Shown here piece by piece: positions 55,312 through 64,000 of a DNA stretch of 64,000 nt. Positions within the stretch are counted from its first letter, which is position 1, and every line of letters starts with the position of its first letter. The stretch lies in contig NZ_QGOK01000024.1 of the NCBI RefSeq assembly GCF_003259175.1, positions 18,425 through 82,424 of the forward strand. The letters run 5' to 3'. The notes under the pieces are model-generated. The model saw nothing but the letters and a program-made list of their open reading frames with translations. It did no database searches and was not told the DNA's origin. The DNA is from Marinomonas shanghaiensis. GTDB taxonomy: Bacteria > Pseudomonadota > Gammaproteobacteria > Pseudomonadales > Marinomonadaceae. The translations under genes were made by a program, and so were the position numbers.

Positions 55312-55323
55312 ATAGAGGTTGTC

Positions 55324-55686
55324 ATGGCAAAGCCAGGTAAAGTAGGTCTAGACCGTGTGTTGAGCGCTGCAAAATATTCTTACCAAGGTTTGCGTGCTCA
55401 ATGGAAGCATGAGGCGGCATTCCGTCAAGAAGCGGTTTTGTTTTTGATTTCTTTGCCCTTTGCTATTTGGCTTGGTGATACTGGCCTTGAACGTGCTGTG
55501 CTGATTTTTTCAGTGGGTTTGGTGTTGATTGTAGAGACGCTTAACTCAAGTGTTGAGGCGGTGGTCGATCGAATTAGTAGTGAACATCATGAATTGTCTG
55601 GTCGCGCGAAAGATTTGGGTTCAGCGGCTGTTATGCTGGCTCTGGTGTTGGCGGCGGTCGTTTGGCTGGTGGTTTTGTTTGGCTGA
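55324..55686 (+). CDS. dgkA: Diacylglycerol kinase
   Basis: A small trimeric membrane kinase that recycles diacylglycerol to phosphatidic acid. The 120 residues contain three hydrophobic helices and the conserved ETLNSSVEAVVDRISSEHHELSGRAKDLGSAAV stretch with the catalytic glutamates. It follows proB by 12 nt. Confidence 0.96.
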   Translation: MAKPGKVGLDRVLSAAKYSYQGLRAQWKHEAAFRQEAVLFLISLPFAIWLGDTGLERAVLIFSVGLVLIVETLNSSVEAVVDRISSEHHELSGRAKDLGSAAVMLALVLAAVVWLVVLFG

Positions 55687-55735
55687 TGTCTGCAGTGATG
55701 TGCTTAGGCGATTGGAAATCACAAATAAAAGACAT

Positions 55736-55764
55736 AAAAAAAACCGGCATATGCCGGTTTTTTT
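55736..55764. terminator. Bidirectional terminator between dgkA and rpsT
   Basis: A-run, ACCGGC, ATAT, GCCGGT, T-run: a perfect palindrome with A and T tracts for both converging genes. Confidence 0.93.
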
Positions 55765-55771
55765 ATAGGTA

Positions 55772-56035
55772 TTAGGCCAGTGCTTTGATTTTAGCACTCA
55801 AGCGGCTCTTATGACGAGCTGCTTTGTTTTTGTGATATAGGCCTTTGTCAGCGGCTTTGTCTAGCTTAGAAGTTGCTAGAACGTAAGCTGCTTGTGCGTC
55901 AGCTTGATTGCCTGCTTCGATAGCTGCATCTACTTTTTTCAAGTATGTGCGAACCATTGAACGAAGGCTACCATTGTGAGCGCGGCTTTTGATTGCTTGG
56001 CGCGCGCGTTTTTTTGAACCGGCGGAATTTGCCAC
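55772..56035 (-). CDS. rpsT: Ribosomal protein S20
   Basis: S20 is a helical 30S protein. The 87 residues begin [35 protein letters not shown]. The start codon is GTG (56035-56033); non-ATG starts are usual for rpsT and are part of its autoregulation in E. coli. A perfect hairpin and a promoter lie in the leader. Confidence 0.97.
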   Translation of the reverse strand: MANSAGSKKRARQAIKSRAHNGSLRSMVRTYLKKVDAAIEAGNQADAQAAYVLATSKLDKAADKGLYHKNKAARHKSRLSAKIKALA

Positions 56036-56065
56036 GGTCTGGCTCCTTTAATTTTGGAATAAGTA

Positions 56066-56090
56066 ATGACACAGCACTCTGCTGTGTCAT
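56066..56090 (-). promoter_or_regulatory. Perfect hairpin in the rpsT leader
   Basis: ATGACACAGCA, CTC, TGCTGTGTCAT: an 11-bp perfect inverted repeat with a 3-nt loop, 31 nt upstream of the rpsT start. It is a candidate autoregulatory or mRNA-stability structure; the symmetry would also fit a protein-binding site. Confidence 0.5.
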
Positions 56091-56130
56091 GAAATTAATG
56101 TCAAGTTTTAACTTTGAAATCTCGCGGCGG

Positions 56131-56158
56131 ATTTTACCAGTTTTTAGCGTTGCCACAA
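56131..56158 (-). promoter_or_regulatory. rpsT promoter
   Basis: Minus strand: TTGTGG (56158-56153), 16 nt, TAAAAT (56136-56131), then a GC-rich discriminator CCGCCGCG typical of ribosomal promoters. Confidence 0.6.
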
Positions 56159-56276
56159 CCCTATTATACAAAATTTAATCAAATGAGCTTATATATTTGG
56201 CTGCGCTCTACTCGTTGCTGGTGTTATTCTTGGCGTGTTTGTGTCGCCTCTTTCGATGTTGTAAAAGAAAATACCT

Positions 56277-57845
56277 ATGTCTAAGAAAAAATCTGTTTCG
56301 AACAAAGAGCCTAAGTCTTTGTCTTTATTGCGTTCTGGTGTCTTGGTTTCTATTTGTACGTTTCTTTCTCGTATTCTTGGTTTGGTGAGAGATGCGGCTT
56401 TGGCGTTTGTTTTGGGGGCGAGTGGTAGCGCGGACGCATTTTATGTGGCGTTTAAAATTCCTAACTTTTTTCGGCGTTTATTTGCCGAGGGTGCGTTTGC
56501 TCAGGCATTTGTTCCTGTTTTAAGTGATTATCGAGTGAGGGAAGGTAAGGATGAGGTGCGGGCGCTCATTTCTGCTGTCTCAGGGTCTCTCGCATTAATC
56601 TTGTTGTGCATCACGGTATTTTTTATGGTGTGTGCTCCATGGGTGGTTTATGTTTTTGCGCCTGGTTTCTCTGGGAATGAGGGGCAAACCGCGCTGGCGT
56701 CAGAATTGTTGGTGATTACTTTTCCTTATCTTTTGTTCATTTCTCTAACTGCGTTGGCGGGTGGAATCTTAAACGCGCATGGTCAATACGCGGTTCCCGC
56801 AATTACCCCTATTTTTTTGAACCTATCCCTTATTGTCGCGACGATGTTTTTTGCTCGTACTGCGGCCCAAGCCGAAACGGCGGTGGCGTGGGGGGTGTTT
56901 TTTGCGGGCCTCATTCAGCTCATGTTTCAAATACCGTTTTTAGCCAGATTGCAATTATTGCCGATGCCGACGCTGGGGTTTGGTCATCCGGGAGTGAAGC
57001 GAATTTTGCTGCTGATGGGGCCGGCTTTGTTTGGTGTGTCCGTGAGTCAAATTAATCTGTTGCTGGATACGGTGCTGGCGTCTTTTCTGCAAACGGGCAG
57101 TATTACTTGGTTGTATCTGTCTGATCGTTTGTATGAATTGCCGTTGGGGATTTTTGCGATTGCGATTAGTACTGTTATTTTGCCTTCTATGTCGCGCAGT
57201 TTTGCGGGCGGCGAATCATCGAAGTTTTCCGAAACGCTTGATTGGGCGTTGCGAATATTGTTGCTGATTGCTATTCCGTCGTCGTTGGCGTTGTTTATGT
57301 TGGCTGAGCCTTTGATTGCGACGATTTTTTATCGTGGCGAGTTAACGGTAAACGATGTTCAGATGGCAGCGCAAAGTTTGCAGGCTTACTCGCTTGGTTT
57401 GGTTTTTATGATGTTGATTAAGGTGTTAGCGCCTGGTTATTACGCGAGGCAAGATACTAGAACGCCAGTGCGCATTGGTATCATTGCTATGGTCGCCAAT
57501 ATGGTGCTGAACCTGATTTTGGTGGGACCGCTTGGGCATGTTGGGTTGGCGCTAGCGACGAGTCTGTCGGCAGGACTCAATGCTTTCTTGTTATGGCGTG
57601 GTCTCTATAAACAGCAGTTTCATGTTTTTTCTGCTCAATGGCGACGGTTGCTGCGTATTTTAATAAGTGCAACCGTGGCATTGGGGGTGTGTTTGTATGT
57701 GTTTTTGCAGCAAGGTTGGCAATGGACGCAAATGGATGATTGGTATCGAGTGGGTTGCACCTTGATGGTTGTCGCTTGCGGTGTGCTGGTGTACGTTCTG
57801 GTTGCCGTGGCGGCAGGTTTGCGTCCTTCTATTTTAAAACATTAG
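56277..57845 (+). CDS. murJ: Lipid II flippase MurJ
   Basis: MurJ flips lipid II across the inner membrane for peptidoglycan synthesis. The 522 residues give about 14 hydrophobic segments, with the family N terminus SGVLVSICTFLSRILGLVRDAALAFVLGASGSADAFYVAFKIPNFFRRLFAEGAFAQAFVP. It starts 10 nt after a run of poor ribosome-site matches; ATG 56277 is the only start near the conserved region. ribF follows after 138 nt. Confidence 0.96.
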   Translation: MSKKKSVSNKEPKSLSLLRSGVLVSICTFLSRILGLVRDAALAFVLGASGSADAFYVAFKIPNFFRRLFAEGAFAQAFVPVLSDYRVREGKDEVRALISAVSGSLALILLCITVFFMVCAPWVVYVFAPGFSGNEGQTALASELLVITFPYLLFISLTALAGGILNAHGQYAVPAITPIFLNLSLIVATMFFARTAAQAETAVAWGVFFAGLIQLMFQIPFLARLQLLPMPTLGFGHPGVKRILLLMGPALFGVSVSQINLLLDTVLASFLQTGSITWLYLSDRLYELPLGIFAIAISTVILPSMSRSFAGGESSKFSETLDWALRILLLIAIPSSLALFMLAEPLIATIFYRGELTVNDVQMAAQSLQAYSLGLVFMMLIKVLAPGYYARQDTRTPVRIGIIAMVANMVLNLILVGPLGHVGLALATSLSAGLNAFLLWRGLYKQQFHVFSAQWRRLLRILISATVALGVCLYVFLQQGWQWTQMDDWYRVGCTLMVVACGVLVYVLVAVAAGLRPSILKH

Positions 57846-57983
57846 GCGTATTTTGTGTGTTTGCAGTATTGATTATCGGTTTGCACAGCTTGTTCAAGTT
57901 CTGGCCTACCTTCAACTGGTTAACTGCTATATAATCCATGATATTTTTTCGACGCTGGATTTAATTGTTTTGTACGGGGTTCT

Positions 57984-58913
57984 ATGGAGTTAATTCGCGG
58001 TATTCATAATATCCGTTCAAAGCATAAAGAATGCGTGCTGACGATAGGGAATTTTGACGGTGTTCATTTGGGGCACGGTGCTATATTGGCGCGTGTCAAA
58101 GCCTTAGCTAAGCAATACGATTCTCCGGCGGCGATTATGATCTTTGAGCCTCAGCCGAGAGAGTTCTTTACGCCAGATACGGCACCGGGTCGTATTGGTC
58201 GTTTGCGTGATAAGGTGAAGTTATTAGAGGGGCAGGGCATAGATTATGTGCTTTGCATGCCGTTCAACCCTAAACTTCAACAATTAGATGCGCAGGCGTT
58301 TTGTCTGCGGATTTTGCTGGATGGTTTGTCCGTAAAGCATTTGGTAGTGGGGGATGATTTTCGCTTTGGTTGTGATCGACAAGGTGATTTTTATTACTTG
58401 CAAGAATTCGGTGGTCAGCAAGGTTTTGCTGTTGAAAATACGCCGTCAGTGTTAAACGCTTCGAATGAGCGTGTCAGTAGTACTCTGGTTAGGGATGCTC
58501 TAGAGCGCGGCGACATAGCCGCCGCACAGATGAATATGGGGCATTCAGTAAGCTTGAGTGGTCGAGTGATACATGGTCAGCAGCTTGGTCGAAAATTGGG
58601 TTTCCCAACGGCGAATGTGCACCTTAAAGGCATTAAATCGGCTCTTTCTGGTGTGTATGCTGTAACCTTTATGGTGGATGGCGTATCCCGTAATGGCGTG
58701 GCCAACATTGGAGTTCGTCCTACTGTTCAAGGTAAAACGCCGATACTGGAAGTGCATTTGCTCGATTTTAGTGGTGATCTGTATGACAAATACGTTCAGG
58801 TTACTTTCTGTCATTTTATTAGGGCAGAGCGAAAAATGGCCAGCTTAGATGCGCTGGAAAAACAAATTCAATGTGATAAAGAAGAAGCGTTACGCTTTTT
58901 TGCCAATCAGTGA
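57984..58913 (+). CDS. ribF: Bifunctional riboflavin kinase/FAD synthetase
   Basis: Converts riboflavin to FMN and FAD. The N-terminal FAD synthetase domain has GNFDGVHLGHGAIL (nucleotidyltransferase HxGH-like motif), and the C-terminal kinase domain has GRKLGFPTANV (PTAN motif) near residue 210. 309 residues, close to E. coli (313). The order murJ-ribF-ileS is conserved in gammaproteobacteria. Confidence 0.96.
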   Translation: MELIRGIHNIRSKHKECVLTIGNFDGVHLGHGAILARVKALAKQYDSPAAIMIFEPQPREFFTPDTAPGRIGRLRDKVKLLEGQGIDYVLCMPFNPKLQQLDAQAFCLRILLDGLSVKHLVVGDDFRFGCDRQGDFYYLQEFGGQQGFAVENTPSVLNASNERVSSTLVRDALERGDIAAAQMNMGHSVSLSGRVIHGQQLGRKLGFPTANVHLKGIKSALSGVYAVTFMVDGVSRNGVANIGVRPTVQGKTPILEVHLLDFSGDLYDKYVQVTFCHFIRAERKMASLDALEKQIQCDKEEALRFFANQ

Positions 58914-58945
58914 AAAGATGATCTTTGAGGATAAATCGATAAACC

Positions 58946-61768
58946 ATGAGTGATTATAAACCGACACTGAATTTGCCAGATACTGACTTCCCAATGCGTG
59001 GAGATCTGGCAAAACGTGAGCCTGCAATGCTGAAGCATTGGCAGGATATGGACCTGTATCAAAAAGTACGTGAGGTAAGTAAAGGCCGTAAATCTTTTAT
59101 TCTTCATGATGGCCCTCCGTATGCAAATGGCAGTATTCACATTGGTCACGCAGTTAACAAAATCCTCAAAGATATTATTGTTAAGTCTAAAACCGTTAGT
59201 GGCTTTGATGCGCCTTATATCCCGGGTTGGGATTGCCATGGCTTGCCAATCGAACACAAAGTTGAACAGCTTATAGGCAAAGCCGGAACAAAAGTGTCTT
59301 ACAAAGAGTTTCGTGCGAAATGCCGCGAATACGCTTATACGCAAATCGAAGAGCAGAAAAAAGATTTTATCCGTCTTGGTGTGATGGGGGATTGGGAAAA
59401 TCCTTATCTGACAATGAACTTCCAAACCGAAGCGAACATTGTGCGTGCTTTGGGTAAGATCGCTGAGAACGGCCACTTGGTAAAAGGCTTTAAGCCAGTT
59501 TATTGGAGTGTGGTGGGTGGCTCTGCGTTGGCGGAAGCCGAAGTGGAATATCAAGATAAAACATCTTTGTCCTTGGATGTGCGTTATGCGCCACAAGACG
59601 AAGCCGCTTTACTAGCGAGATTCTCTGATGTCGAAGGGGAAGGTAAGGTTTCGGTTGTTATCTGGACGACGACCCCTTGGACGCTTCCAGCAAGTCAAGC
59701 CGTGTCAATCCATCCAGAATTTAACTACGCGTTAGTTGAAGTGGACATGGGGTTAGGCAAAGAGCGCTTGATCCTTGCTGAAGATATGGTCGCTGGCATC
59801 ATGGCTCGTTATGGTGTTGCAGATTTCCGTATCGTTGGTCGAGCAGTAGGGGCTGATTTAGCGGGTACGGTTTTAAATCATCCGTTCCTGCAGCGTGATA
59901 TTCCAGTCATCTTGGGTGAGCATGTTACGACAGAAGCGGGTACTGGCTGCGTACATACTGCACCTGACCACGGCGTGGATGACTTTAACGTCGGTCGTGA
60001 GAATGGCATTGGTACGATTAATCTGGTTCAAGACAATGGTGTCTATTCTGATGCAGCGGGCGAATTCGCCGGCTTACATGTTTATAAAGTAGACGACGCA
60101 GTGCTTGAAGCGCTGAATCGCAATAATGCCTTGGTGTTTGAATCGAAAATCTTCCACAGTTATCCGCATTGCTGGCGCACGAAAACGCCGCTGATCTTCC
60201 GTGCGACCCCTCAGTGGTTCATTAGCATGACCAAAGAAGGCTTGTTGGATTCTGCGAAGCATGCTGTTGAAGGGGTTAAGTGGGTACCAAGCTGGGGACA
60301 AAACCGTATGGAAGGGATGTTGAATAACAGCCCTGATTGGTGTGTGTCTCGTCAGCGTACTTGGGGTGTGCCAATTGCTTTGTTTATCAACAAAGAGACT
60401 CAAGAGCTTCATCCCGAAACGCCGCGTTTGATCGAAGAAGTGGCTAAGCGCATTGAAGTGGAAGGTATTGATGCTTGGTTTGAACTGGAAGCCGAAACGT
60501 TATTAGGTGCAGACGCTGAAAAATACAGCAAGGTAACGGATACACTAGATGTATGGTTTGACTCTGGTGTGACCCATTATTCTGTTATCGATCAGCGTGA
60601 TGAATTGAGCTTTCCTGCCGATTTGTACCTAGAAGGTTCAGATCAGCACCGTGGTTGGTTCCAGTCTTCATTGAAAACGTCTATCGCGATTCGTGGTGTG
60701 CCGCCATACAAGCAAGTGTTAACGCACGGTTTTACCGTAGATGGTGACGGTCGTAAGATGTCTAAGTCTTTGGGTAACGTATTGTCACCGCAAAAAGTCA
60801 TGGATACCTTGGGTGCTGATATTATTCGTCTTTGGGTGGCCGCAACGGATTACACCACTGAAATGACGGTGTCAGATGAGATTCTTAAGCGAGTCGCAGA
60901 CTCTTATCGTCGTATTCGTAATACAGCGCGTTTCATGATGGCGAACTTGAATGGCTTTAATCCTGCGACAGATATGGTCTCTTCTAGTGAAATGATTGCT
61001 TTGGACCGTTGGATTGTGGACCGTGCGGCTTTATTGCAAAAAGATCTAGATAAAGCCTATAACGAGTATCAGTTCCACACAGTCAATCAGAAGATTCAGA
61101 ATTTCTGTTCCGTAGATTTGGGTGGCTTTTATTTAGACGTTATTAAAGATCGTCAGTACACGACACAAAAAGACAGCTTAGCGCGTCGCTCAGCACAAAC
61201 AGCGCTTTATCATGTTATGGAGGCTTTCACGCGTTGGATATCTCCTATTCTGAGTTTTACAGCGGATGAAATTTGGCAAACATTGCCTGGCGAGCGTAGC
61301 GAGTCTGTCTTCTTAGAAACATGGTATGAAGGTCTTGAGGAGTTGACTGGCGACGAGCCAATGGGGCGTGAATTTTGGAAGCAGGTGCTTGAAGCCAAAG
61401 TGGCAACGAATAAAGTGCTCGAAGCGGCTCGTAGTGAAGGTAAGATGAAAGCAAGCCTAAGCGCAGATATCACACTTTATTGTAATGATGCTTTGCAAAC
61501 GATATTGGCCCGTCTTGGTGAAGAGTTGCGCTTTGTGCTGATTGCTTCTGATGTCAAGGTGTTGCCTTTGTCTCAAGCTGGCGACGATGCGGTTGCGACG
61601 GATCTTGATAGCCTAAAAGTGCATGTTGAGCTGAGCAAATACACTAAATGTGTGCGTTGCTGGCATCATCGTGAAGAAGTTGGTAAACGCGTAGCGCACC
61701 CAGAGCTGTGTGATCGTTGTATCTCTAACTTGCCAGATGGGGAAGGTGAACAACGCCTTTATGCCTAA
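58946..61768 (+). CDS. ileS: Isoleucyl-tRNA synthetase
   Basis: Class I synthetase. The 940 residues (E. coli 938) have HIGH at 65-68, KMSKS at 604-608, the CP1 editing domain ([21 protein letters not shown]) and the C-terminal zinc finger [12 protein letters not shown]...CDRCISNL. It is the bacterial (mupirocin-sensitive) type by these features. lspA starts at its stop codon. Confidence 0.98.
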   Translation: MSDYKPTLNLPDTDFPMRGDLAKREPAMLKHWQDMDLYQKVREVSKGRKSFILHDGPPYANGSIHIGHAVNKILKDIIVKSKTVSGFDAPYIPGWDCHGLPIEHKVEQLIGKAGTKVSYKEFRAKCREYAYTQIEEQKKDFIRLGVMGDWENPYLTMNFQTEANIVRALGKIAENGHLVKGFKPVYWSVVGGSALAEAEVEYQDKTSLSLDVRYAPQDEAALLARFSDVEGEGKVSVVIWTTTPWTLPASQAVSIHPEFNYALVEVDMGLGKERLILAEDMVAGIMARYGVADFRIVGRAVGADLAGTVLNHPFLQRDIPVILGEHVTTEAGTGCVHTAPDHGVDDFNVGRENGIGTINLVQDNGVYSDAAGEFAGLHVYKVDDAVLEALNRNNALVFESKIFHSYPHCWRTKTPLIFRATPQWFISMTKEGLLDSAKHAVEGVKWVPSWGQNRMEGMLNNSPDWCVSRQRTWGVPIALFINKETQELHPETPRLIEEVAKRIEVEGIDAWFELEAETLLGADAEKYSKVTDTLDVWFDSGVTHYSVIDQRDELSFPADLYLEGSDQHRGWFQSSLKTSIAIRGVPPYKQVLTHGFTVDGDGRKMSKSLGNVLSPQKVMDTLGADIIRLWVAATDYTTEMTVSDEILKRVADSYRRIRNTARFMMANLNGFNPATDMVSSSEMIALDRWIVDRAALLQKDLDKAYNEYQFHTVNQKIQNFCSVDLGGFYLDVIKDRQYTTQKDSLARRSAQTALYHVMEAFTRWISPILSFTADEIWQTLPGERSESVFLETWYEGLEELTGDEPMGREFWKQVLEAKVATNKVLEAARSEGKMKASLSADITLYCNDALQTILARLGEELRFVLIASDVKVLPLSQAGDDAVATDLDSLKVHVELSKYTKCVRCWHHREEVGKRVAHPELCDRCISNLPDGEGEQRLYA

Positions 61769-62274
61769 TGACTGCTTTAATTATGTGGAAACGAGTTCAG
61801 CGCTGGTGGGCGCTGGCTCTTATTCTGTTTGTTCTGGACTGGGTGACTAAGCAAGTTATTGAGTCCAACTTATTTTACGGACAAGAGATTGCGGTTTTAC
61901 CTTTCTTTGACCTGACACTAAGGTATAACACGGGCGCCGCCTTTAGCTTTCTTGCGCAGGCAGGGGGATGGCAGCGTTGGTTTTTCTCTTTTATTGCTTT
62001 AGCGGTCGTGGTGGGAATCAGTTGGCGTCTGATTAAAATTGCTGAGACAAATCGACTGGAGGCTTTGGCACTCACTTTTGTGTTAGGTGGTGCCATCGGT
62101 AATCTTTATGACCGATTAGTTTATGGGCATGTTGTGGATTTTTTGCAATTTCATTGGCAGCAAGTTTGGTATTTCCCTGCGTTTAATGTTGCTGATAGTG
62201 CAATAACGATTGGTGTTATTCTGATGTTGCTTGAGAGTTTTGTGTCTAAAAAACCGGAAGAGGTGAAAAAATGA
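61768..62274 (+). CDS. lspA: Lipoprotein signal peptidase II
   Basis: LspA cleaves the signal peptide of diacylated prolipoproteins. The 168 residues have four hydrophobic segments and the catalytic aspartates D115 (GNLYDRL) and D143 (FNVADSAI). ATG overlaps the last base of the ileS stop (TAATG). fkpB overlaps its end by 4 nt, so the four genes ileS-lspA-fkpB-ispH are one unit. Confidence 0.97.
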   Translation: MTALIMWKRVQRWWALALILFVLDWVTKQVIESNLFYGQEIAVLPFFDLTLRYNTGAAFSFLAQAGGWQRWFFSFIALAVVVGISWRLIKIAETNRLEALALTFVLGGAIGNLYDRLVYGHVVDFLQFHWQQVWYFPAFNVADSAITIGVILMLLESFVSKKPEEVKK

Positions 62275-62702
62275 ACGCCATTACGGCCGAAAGTCGTGTC
62301 ACTCTGCATTTTGAGTTGTCATTGGAAGATGGGCAAATTGTTGATTCTAACTTTTCGCAATCTCCGGCTAGCTTTGTGTATGGTGATGGGAGTTTATTGC
62401 CTACATTTGAGGCGGTTTTATTAGGTATGAAAGTGGGCGATGAAGCCTCTTTTGTTATGTCGCCTGAGAAGGCCTTTGGGGCTCATAATCAAAGTAATAT
62501 TCAGCGTATGCCGCGCTCGCAATTTGCTATGGACCTCGAAGAAGGGATGGTGGTGTCTTTTGCGGACGTGAGTAAAAACGAATTACCGGGTGTTATTGCT
62601 GAGATTGGTGACAAGGAAGTGGTTGTTGATTTCAATCATCCTCTTGCTGGTCGTTCATTGACGTTTAGAGTAAACATAGTTGCTATTGAGGCTGCGATAT
62701 GA
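62271..62702 (+). CDS. fkpB: FKBP-type peptidyl-prolyl isomerase (SlpA-like)
   Basis: A small cytoplasmic prolyl isomerase and chaperone. The 143 residues match E. coli SlpA (149). The FKBP core [38 protein letters not shown] and an inserted flap domain ([18 protein letters not shown]) are present. It overlaps lspA and ispH by 4 nt each. Confidence 0.93.
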   Translation: MNAITAESRVTLHFELSLEDGQIVDSNFSQSPASFVYGDGSLLPTFEAVLLGMKVGDEASFVMSPEKAFGAHNQSNIQRMPRSQFAMDLEEGMVVSFADVSKNELPGVIAEIGDKEVVVDFNHPLAGRSLTFRVNIVAIEAAI

Positions 62703-63649
62703 GTTTTGCCATTCAACTAGCGAATCCTAGAGGCTTTTGTGCTGGCGTCGACAGAGCTATAGACATCGTAAATCGCTGTTTGGATCTTTTTGAAGCGCCT
62801 ATCTATGTTCGTCATGAAGTAGTTCATAATAAATTTGTGGTGGAGTCTTTAAAAGCACGCGGTGCGGTTTTTGTTGATGAGCTGGATCAGGTGCCAGACG
62901 ACAATATTGTGATTTTTAGTGCTCATGGTGTTTCAAAAGCAGTTCGAGACGAAGCAACAAATCGCGGTTTAAAGGTATTTGATGCTACTTGTCCGTTGGT
63001 GACTAAAGTGCACTTAGAAGTATTGCGATATTCCCGTGACGGAATGGAGTGCGTTTTGATCGGGCACGATGGTCATCCAGAAGTTGAAGGGACCATGGGT
63101 CAATATGATGATCGTCAGGGTGGTGCTATTTATTTAGTTGAAAGTCCTGCCGATGTAGAGAAGCTTCAAGTTAAGAATCCAGAGCGCCTTGCTTTTGTAA
63201 CGCAAACCACCTTGTCTATGGATGATACCTCCGTTGTGATTGATGCCCTTCGTGAGTATTTCCCTTTGATCCAAGGCCCTAAAAAAGATGACATTTGTTA
63301 CGCTACGCAAAATCGCCAAGATGCAGTGAAAACCTTAGCGCAAGAGTCTGAGTTGGTGTTGGTGGTAGGTTCTGTGAATAGCTCTAATTCAAACCGTCTC
63401 CGTGAATTGGCAGAAAGAATGGGGGCGAAAGCCTATTTGATCGACAATGCTAGCGAGATTCAGTGCGATTGGTTGAAAGGTATTCGTAGTATTGGTGTAA
63501 CGGCTGGGGCTTCGGCACCAGAAGTGTTAGTGAATGAAGTGATAGAGCGTCTTATTAAAGAGGGCGGTAGTGCTCCCCAAGAGCTAAAAGGCAGAGAGGA
63601 GAATGTATCCTTTTCTATGCCCAAAGAGCTTCGCATCATTGAGGTTTAA
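62699..63649 (+). CDS. ispH: 4-hydroxy-3-methylbut-2-enyl diphosphate reductase
   Basis: Last step of the MEP isoprenoid pathway, with a 4Fe-4S cluster. The 316 residues carry the three cluster cysteines C14 (NPRGFCAGV), C98 (DATCPLV) and C200 (DDICYATQ), and active-site histidines H43 and H126. It supplies the precursors used by ispB at 51001. Last gene before the rRNA leader. Confidence 0.98.
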   Translation: MSFAIQLANPRGFCAGVDRAIDIVNRCLDLFEAPIYVRHEVVHNKFVVESLKARGAVFVDELDQVPDDNIVIFSAHGVSKAVRDEATNRGLKVFDATCPLVTKVHLEVLRYSRDGMECVLIGHDGHPEVEGTMGQYDDRQGGAIYLVESPADVEKLQVKNPERLAFVTQTTLSMDDTSVVIDALREYFPLIQGPKKDDICYATQNRQDAVKTLAQESELVLVVGSVNSSNSNRLRELAERMGAKAYLIDNASEIQCDWLKGIRSIGVTAGASAPEVLVNEVIERLIKEGGSAPQELKGREENVSFSMPKELRIIEV

Positions 63650-63687
63650 GAAATTTCCAATTAATTTAAAATTTCTTAAAAAAAGGG
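63650..63687 (+). promoter_or_regulatory. AT-rich upstream (UP) element of the rRNA promoter
   Basis: A stretch of almost pure A/T, including AAATTTCC...AAATTTCTTAAAAAAA, immediately before the -35. Such tracts bind the RNA polymerase alpha C-terminal domain at rRNA promoters. An AAGAAATTT/AAATTTCTT inverted repeat lies at its left end. Confidence 0.55.
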
Positions 63688-63715
63688 TTGCACAAAATCT
63701 GTAGATCCTTAATAT
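63688..63715 (+). promoter_or_regulatory. rRNA operon P1-type promoter
   Basis: TTGCAC (63688-63693), 16 nt, TAATAT (63710-63715), then a GC-rich discriminator ACGCCCTCG. The 16-nt spacer and the discriminator are typical of growth-rate-controlled rRNA promoters. Confidence 0.85.
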
Positions 63716-63768
63716 ACGCCCTCGCTGACACGGACAAGGCTTCAGAGTAACGAAGACCAAGTTCAACT

Positions 63769-63785
63769 AACCAGAAGATCTGGTT
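63769..63785 (+). promoter_or_regulatory. boxB-like hairpin of the rRNA leader
   Basis: AACCAGA, loop AGA, TCTGGTT: a perfect 7-bp stem located 18 nt before boxA, as in rRNA antitermination sites. Confidence 0.7.
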
Positions 63786-63803
63786 AAAGATTCAAGTCAG
63801 GAC

Positions 63804-63814
63804 GCTCTTTAAAA
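63804..63814 (+). promoter_or_regulatory. boxA antitermination element
   Basis: GCTCTTTAAAA matches the boxA core (TGCTCTTTA). It is the binding site for NusB with S10 (rpsJ, in this window). The following TTTGTGTGGGCGCTCGC resembles the conserved boxC region. Confidence 0.85.
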
Positions 63815-64000
63815 TAGATAATCAGATAATTTGTGTGGGCGCTCGCTGGAGGCTTCAGAAGATCATCGCATTGCTACTTGTAGCGTGTAGTTGGTCAAAA
63901 AAATTGAAGTCTTGCGAAACGTCTAACACGTCAATTCGCTTTATGTTGGCTTATTGTTTTTCGGAATGGTGAGTCGATTAAGTTATTGTTAGTGTAATAG

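Larger units (their letters stand above)
63716..64000 (+). ncRNA. rRNA operon leader (5' part of the pre-rRNA)
   Basis: Contains boxB, boxA and the boxC-like GTGTGGGCGCTCG. No 16S start (AGAGTTTGATC-type) is seen before 64000, so the 16S gene lies beyond the edge. The sequence downstream of boxA would pair with the 16S 3' flank to form the RNase III stem. Confidence 0.85.

Noticed and set aside
58907..59596. 229-codon open frame on the minus strand
   Set aside because: It lies entirely opposite the start of ileS, has no ribosome site and the amino-acid composition of an antisense shadow.
63816..64000. 16S rRNA gene
   Set aside because: Only leader sequence is present; the conserved 16S 5' end is not reached before the window ends.

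Overview
The window is chromosomal DNA from a gammaproteobacterium. Gene order (tRNA-secE-nusG-rplKAJL-rpoBC-rpsLG-fusA-tuf, the S10/spc/alpha ribosomal operons, uvrA/ssb, fabAB, ispB/rplU-rpmA-obgE-proB-dgkA, murJ-ribF-ileS-lspA-fkpB-ispH) and the protein sequences fit Oceanospirillales. Marinomonas or a close relative is my best guess, made from memory of these proteins and not from a database search. Almost all of the window is core, vertically inherited sequence.

Layout. 1-922: the end of a SPOR-domain gene, then tRNA-Tyr, tRNA-Gly, tRNA-Thr, a terminator, a new promoter and tRNA-Trp. 963-17257: export and antitermination factors, the L11/L1/L10/L12 genes, RNA polymerase beta and beta', S12, S7, EF-G and EF-Tu, closed by a strong terminator. 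17360-31252: a consensus promoter and one long run of ribosomal protein genes from S10 to L17, including secY, the 37-residue rpmJ and rpoA. 31286-36515: uvrA on the minus strand, with a LexA box in front of it, divergent from a YajR-like transporter and ssb.

36516-42250 is the accessory part. It holds one 4.4-kb gene encoding a 1473-residue protein: an apparently intact APH-type kinase domain at the N terminus, a central region with an LPWNLVFDFD motif, a P-loop NTPase with a lysine-less GTGGST loop, a helical repeat (TPR-like) region and a C-terminal small beta-barrel (OB-like) segment. This order resembles STAND NTPases of the SAMD9 type and suggests a single-gene immunity or abortive-infection system. 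The gene lies between the intact ssb and a second, diverged copy of the ssb 3' end that still carries its own terminator, so the cargo appears to have entered at the 3' end of ssb. Beyond the fragment are a series of hairpins, a small unrecognised ORF and a possible small-RNA unit.

42258-55686: an Smr-domain protein, an M16C metallopeptidase, two acyltransferases, fabB/fabA (minus), an alpha/beta hydrolase, ispB (minus), then rplU-rpmA-obgE-proB-dgkA. 55772-63649: rpsT (minus), murJ, ribF and the overlapping cluster ileS-lspA-fkpB-ispH. 63650-64000: promoter, boxB-like hairpin, boxA and leader of an rRNA operon whose 16S gene starts beyond the right edge.

Taken together the window is mostly the transcription and translation machinery with its autoregulatory leaders, plus envelope lipid and peptidoglycan genes, interrupted by one probable defence gene.
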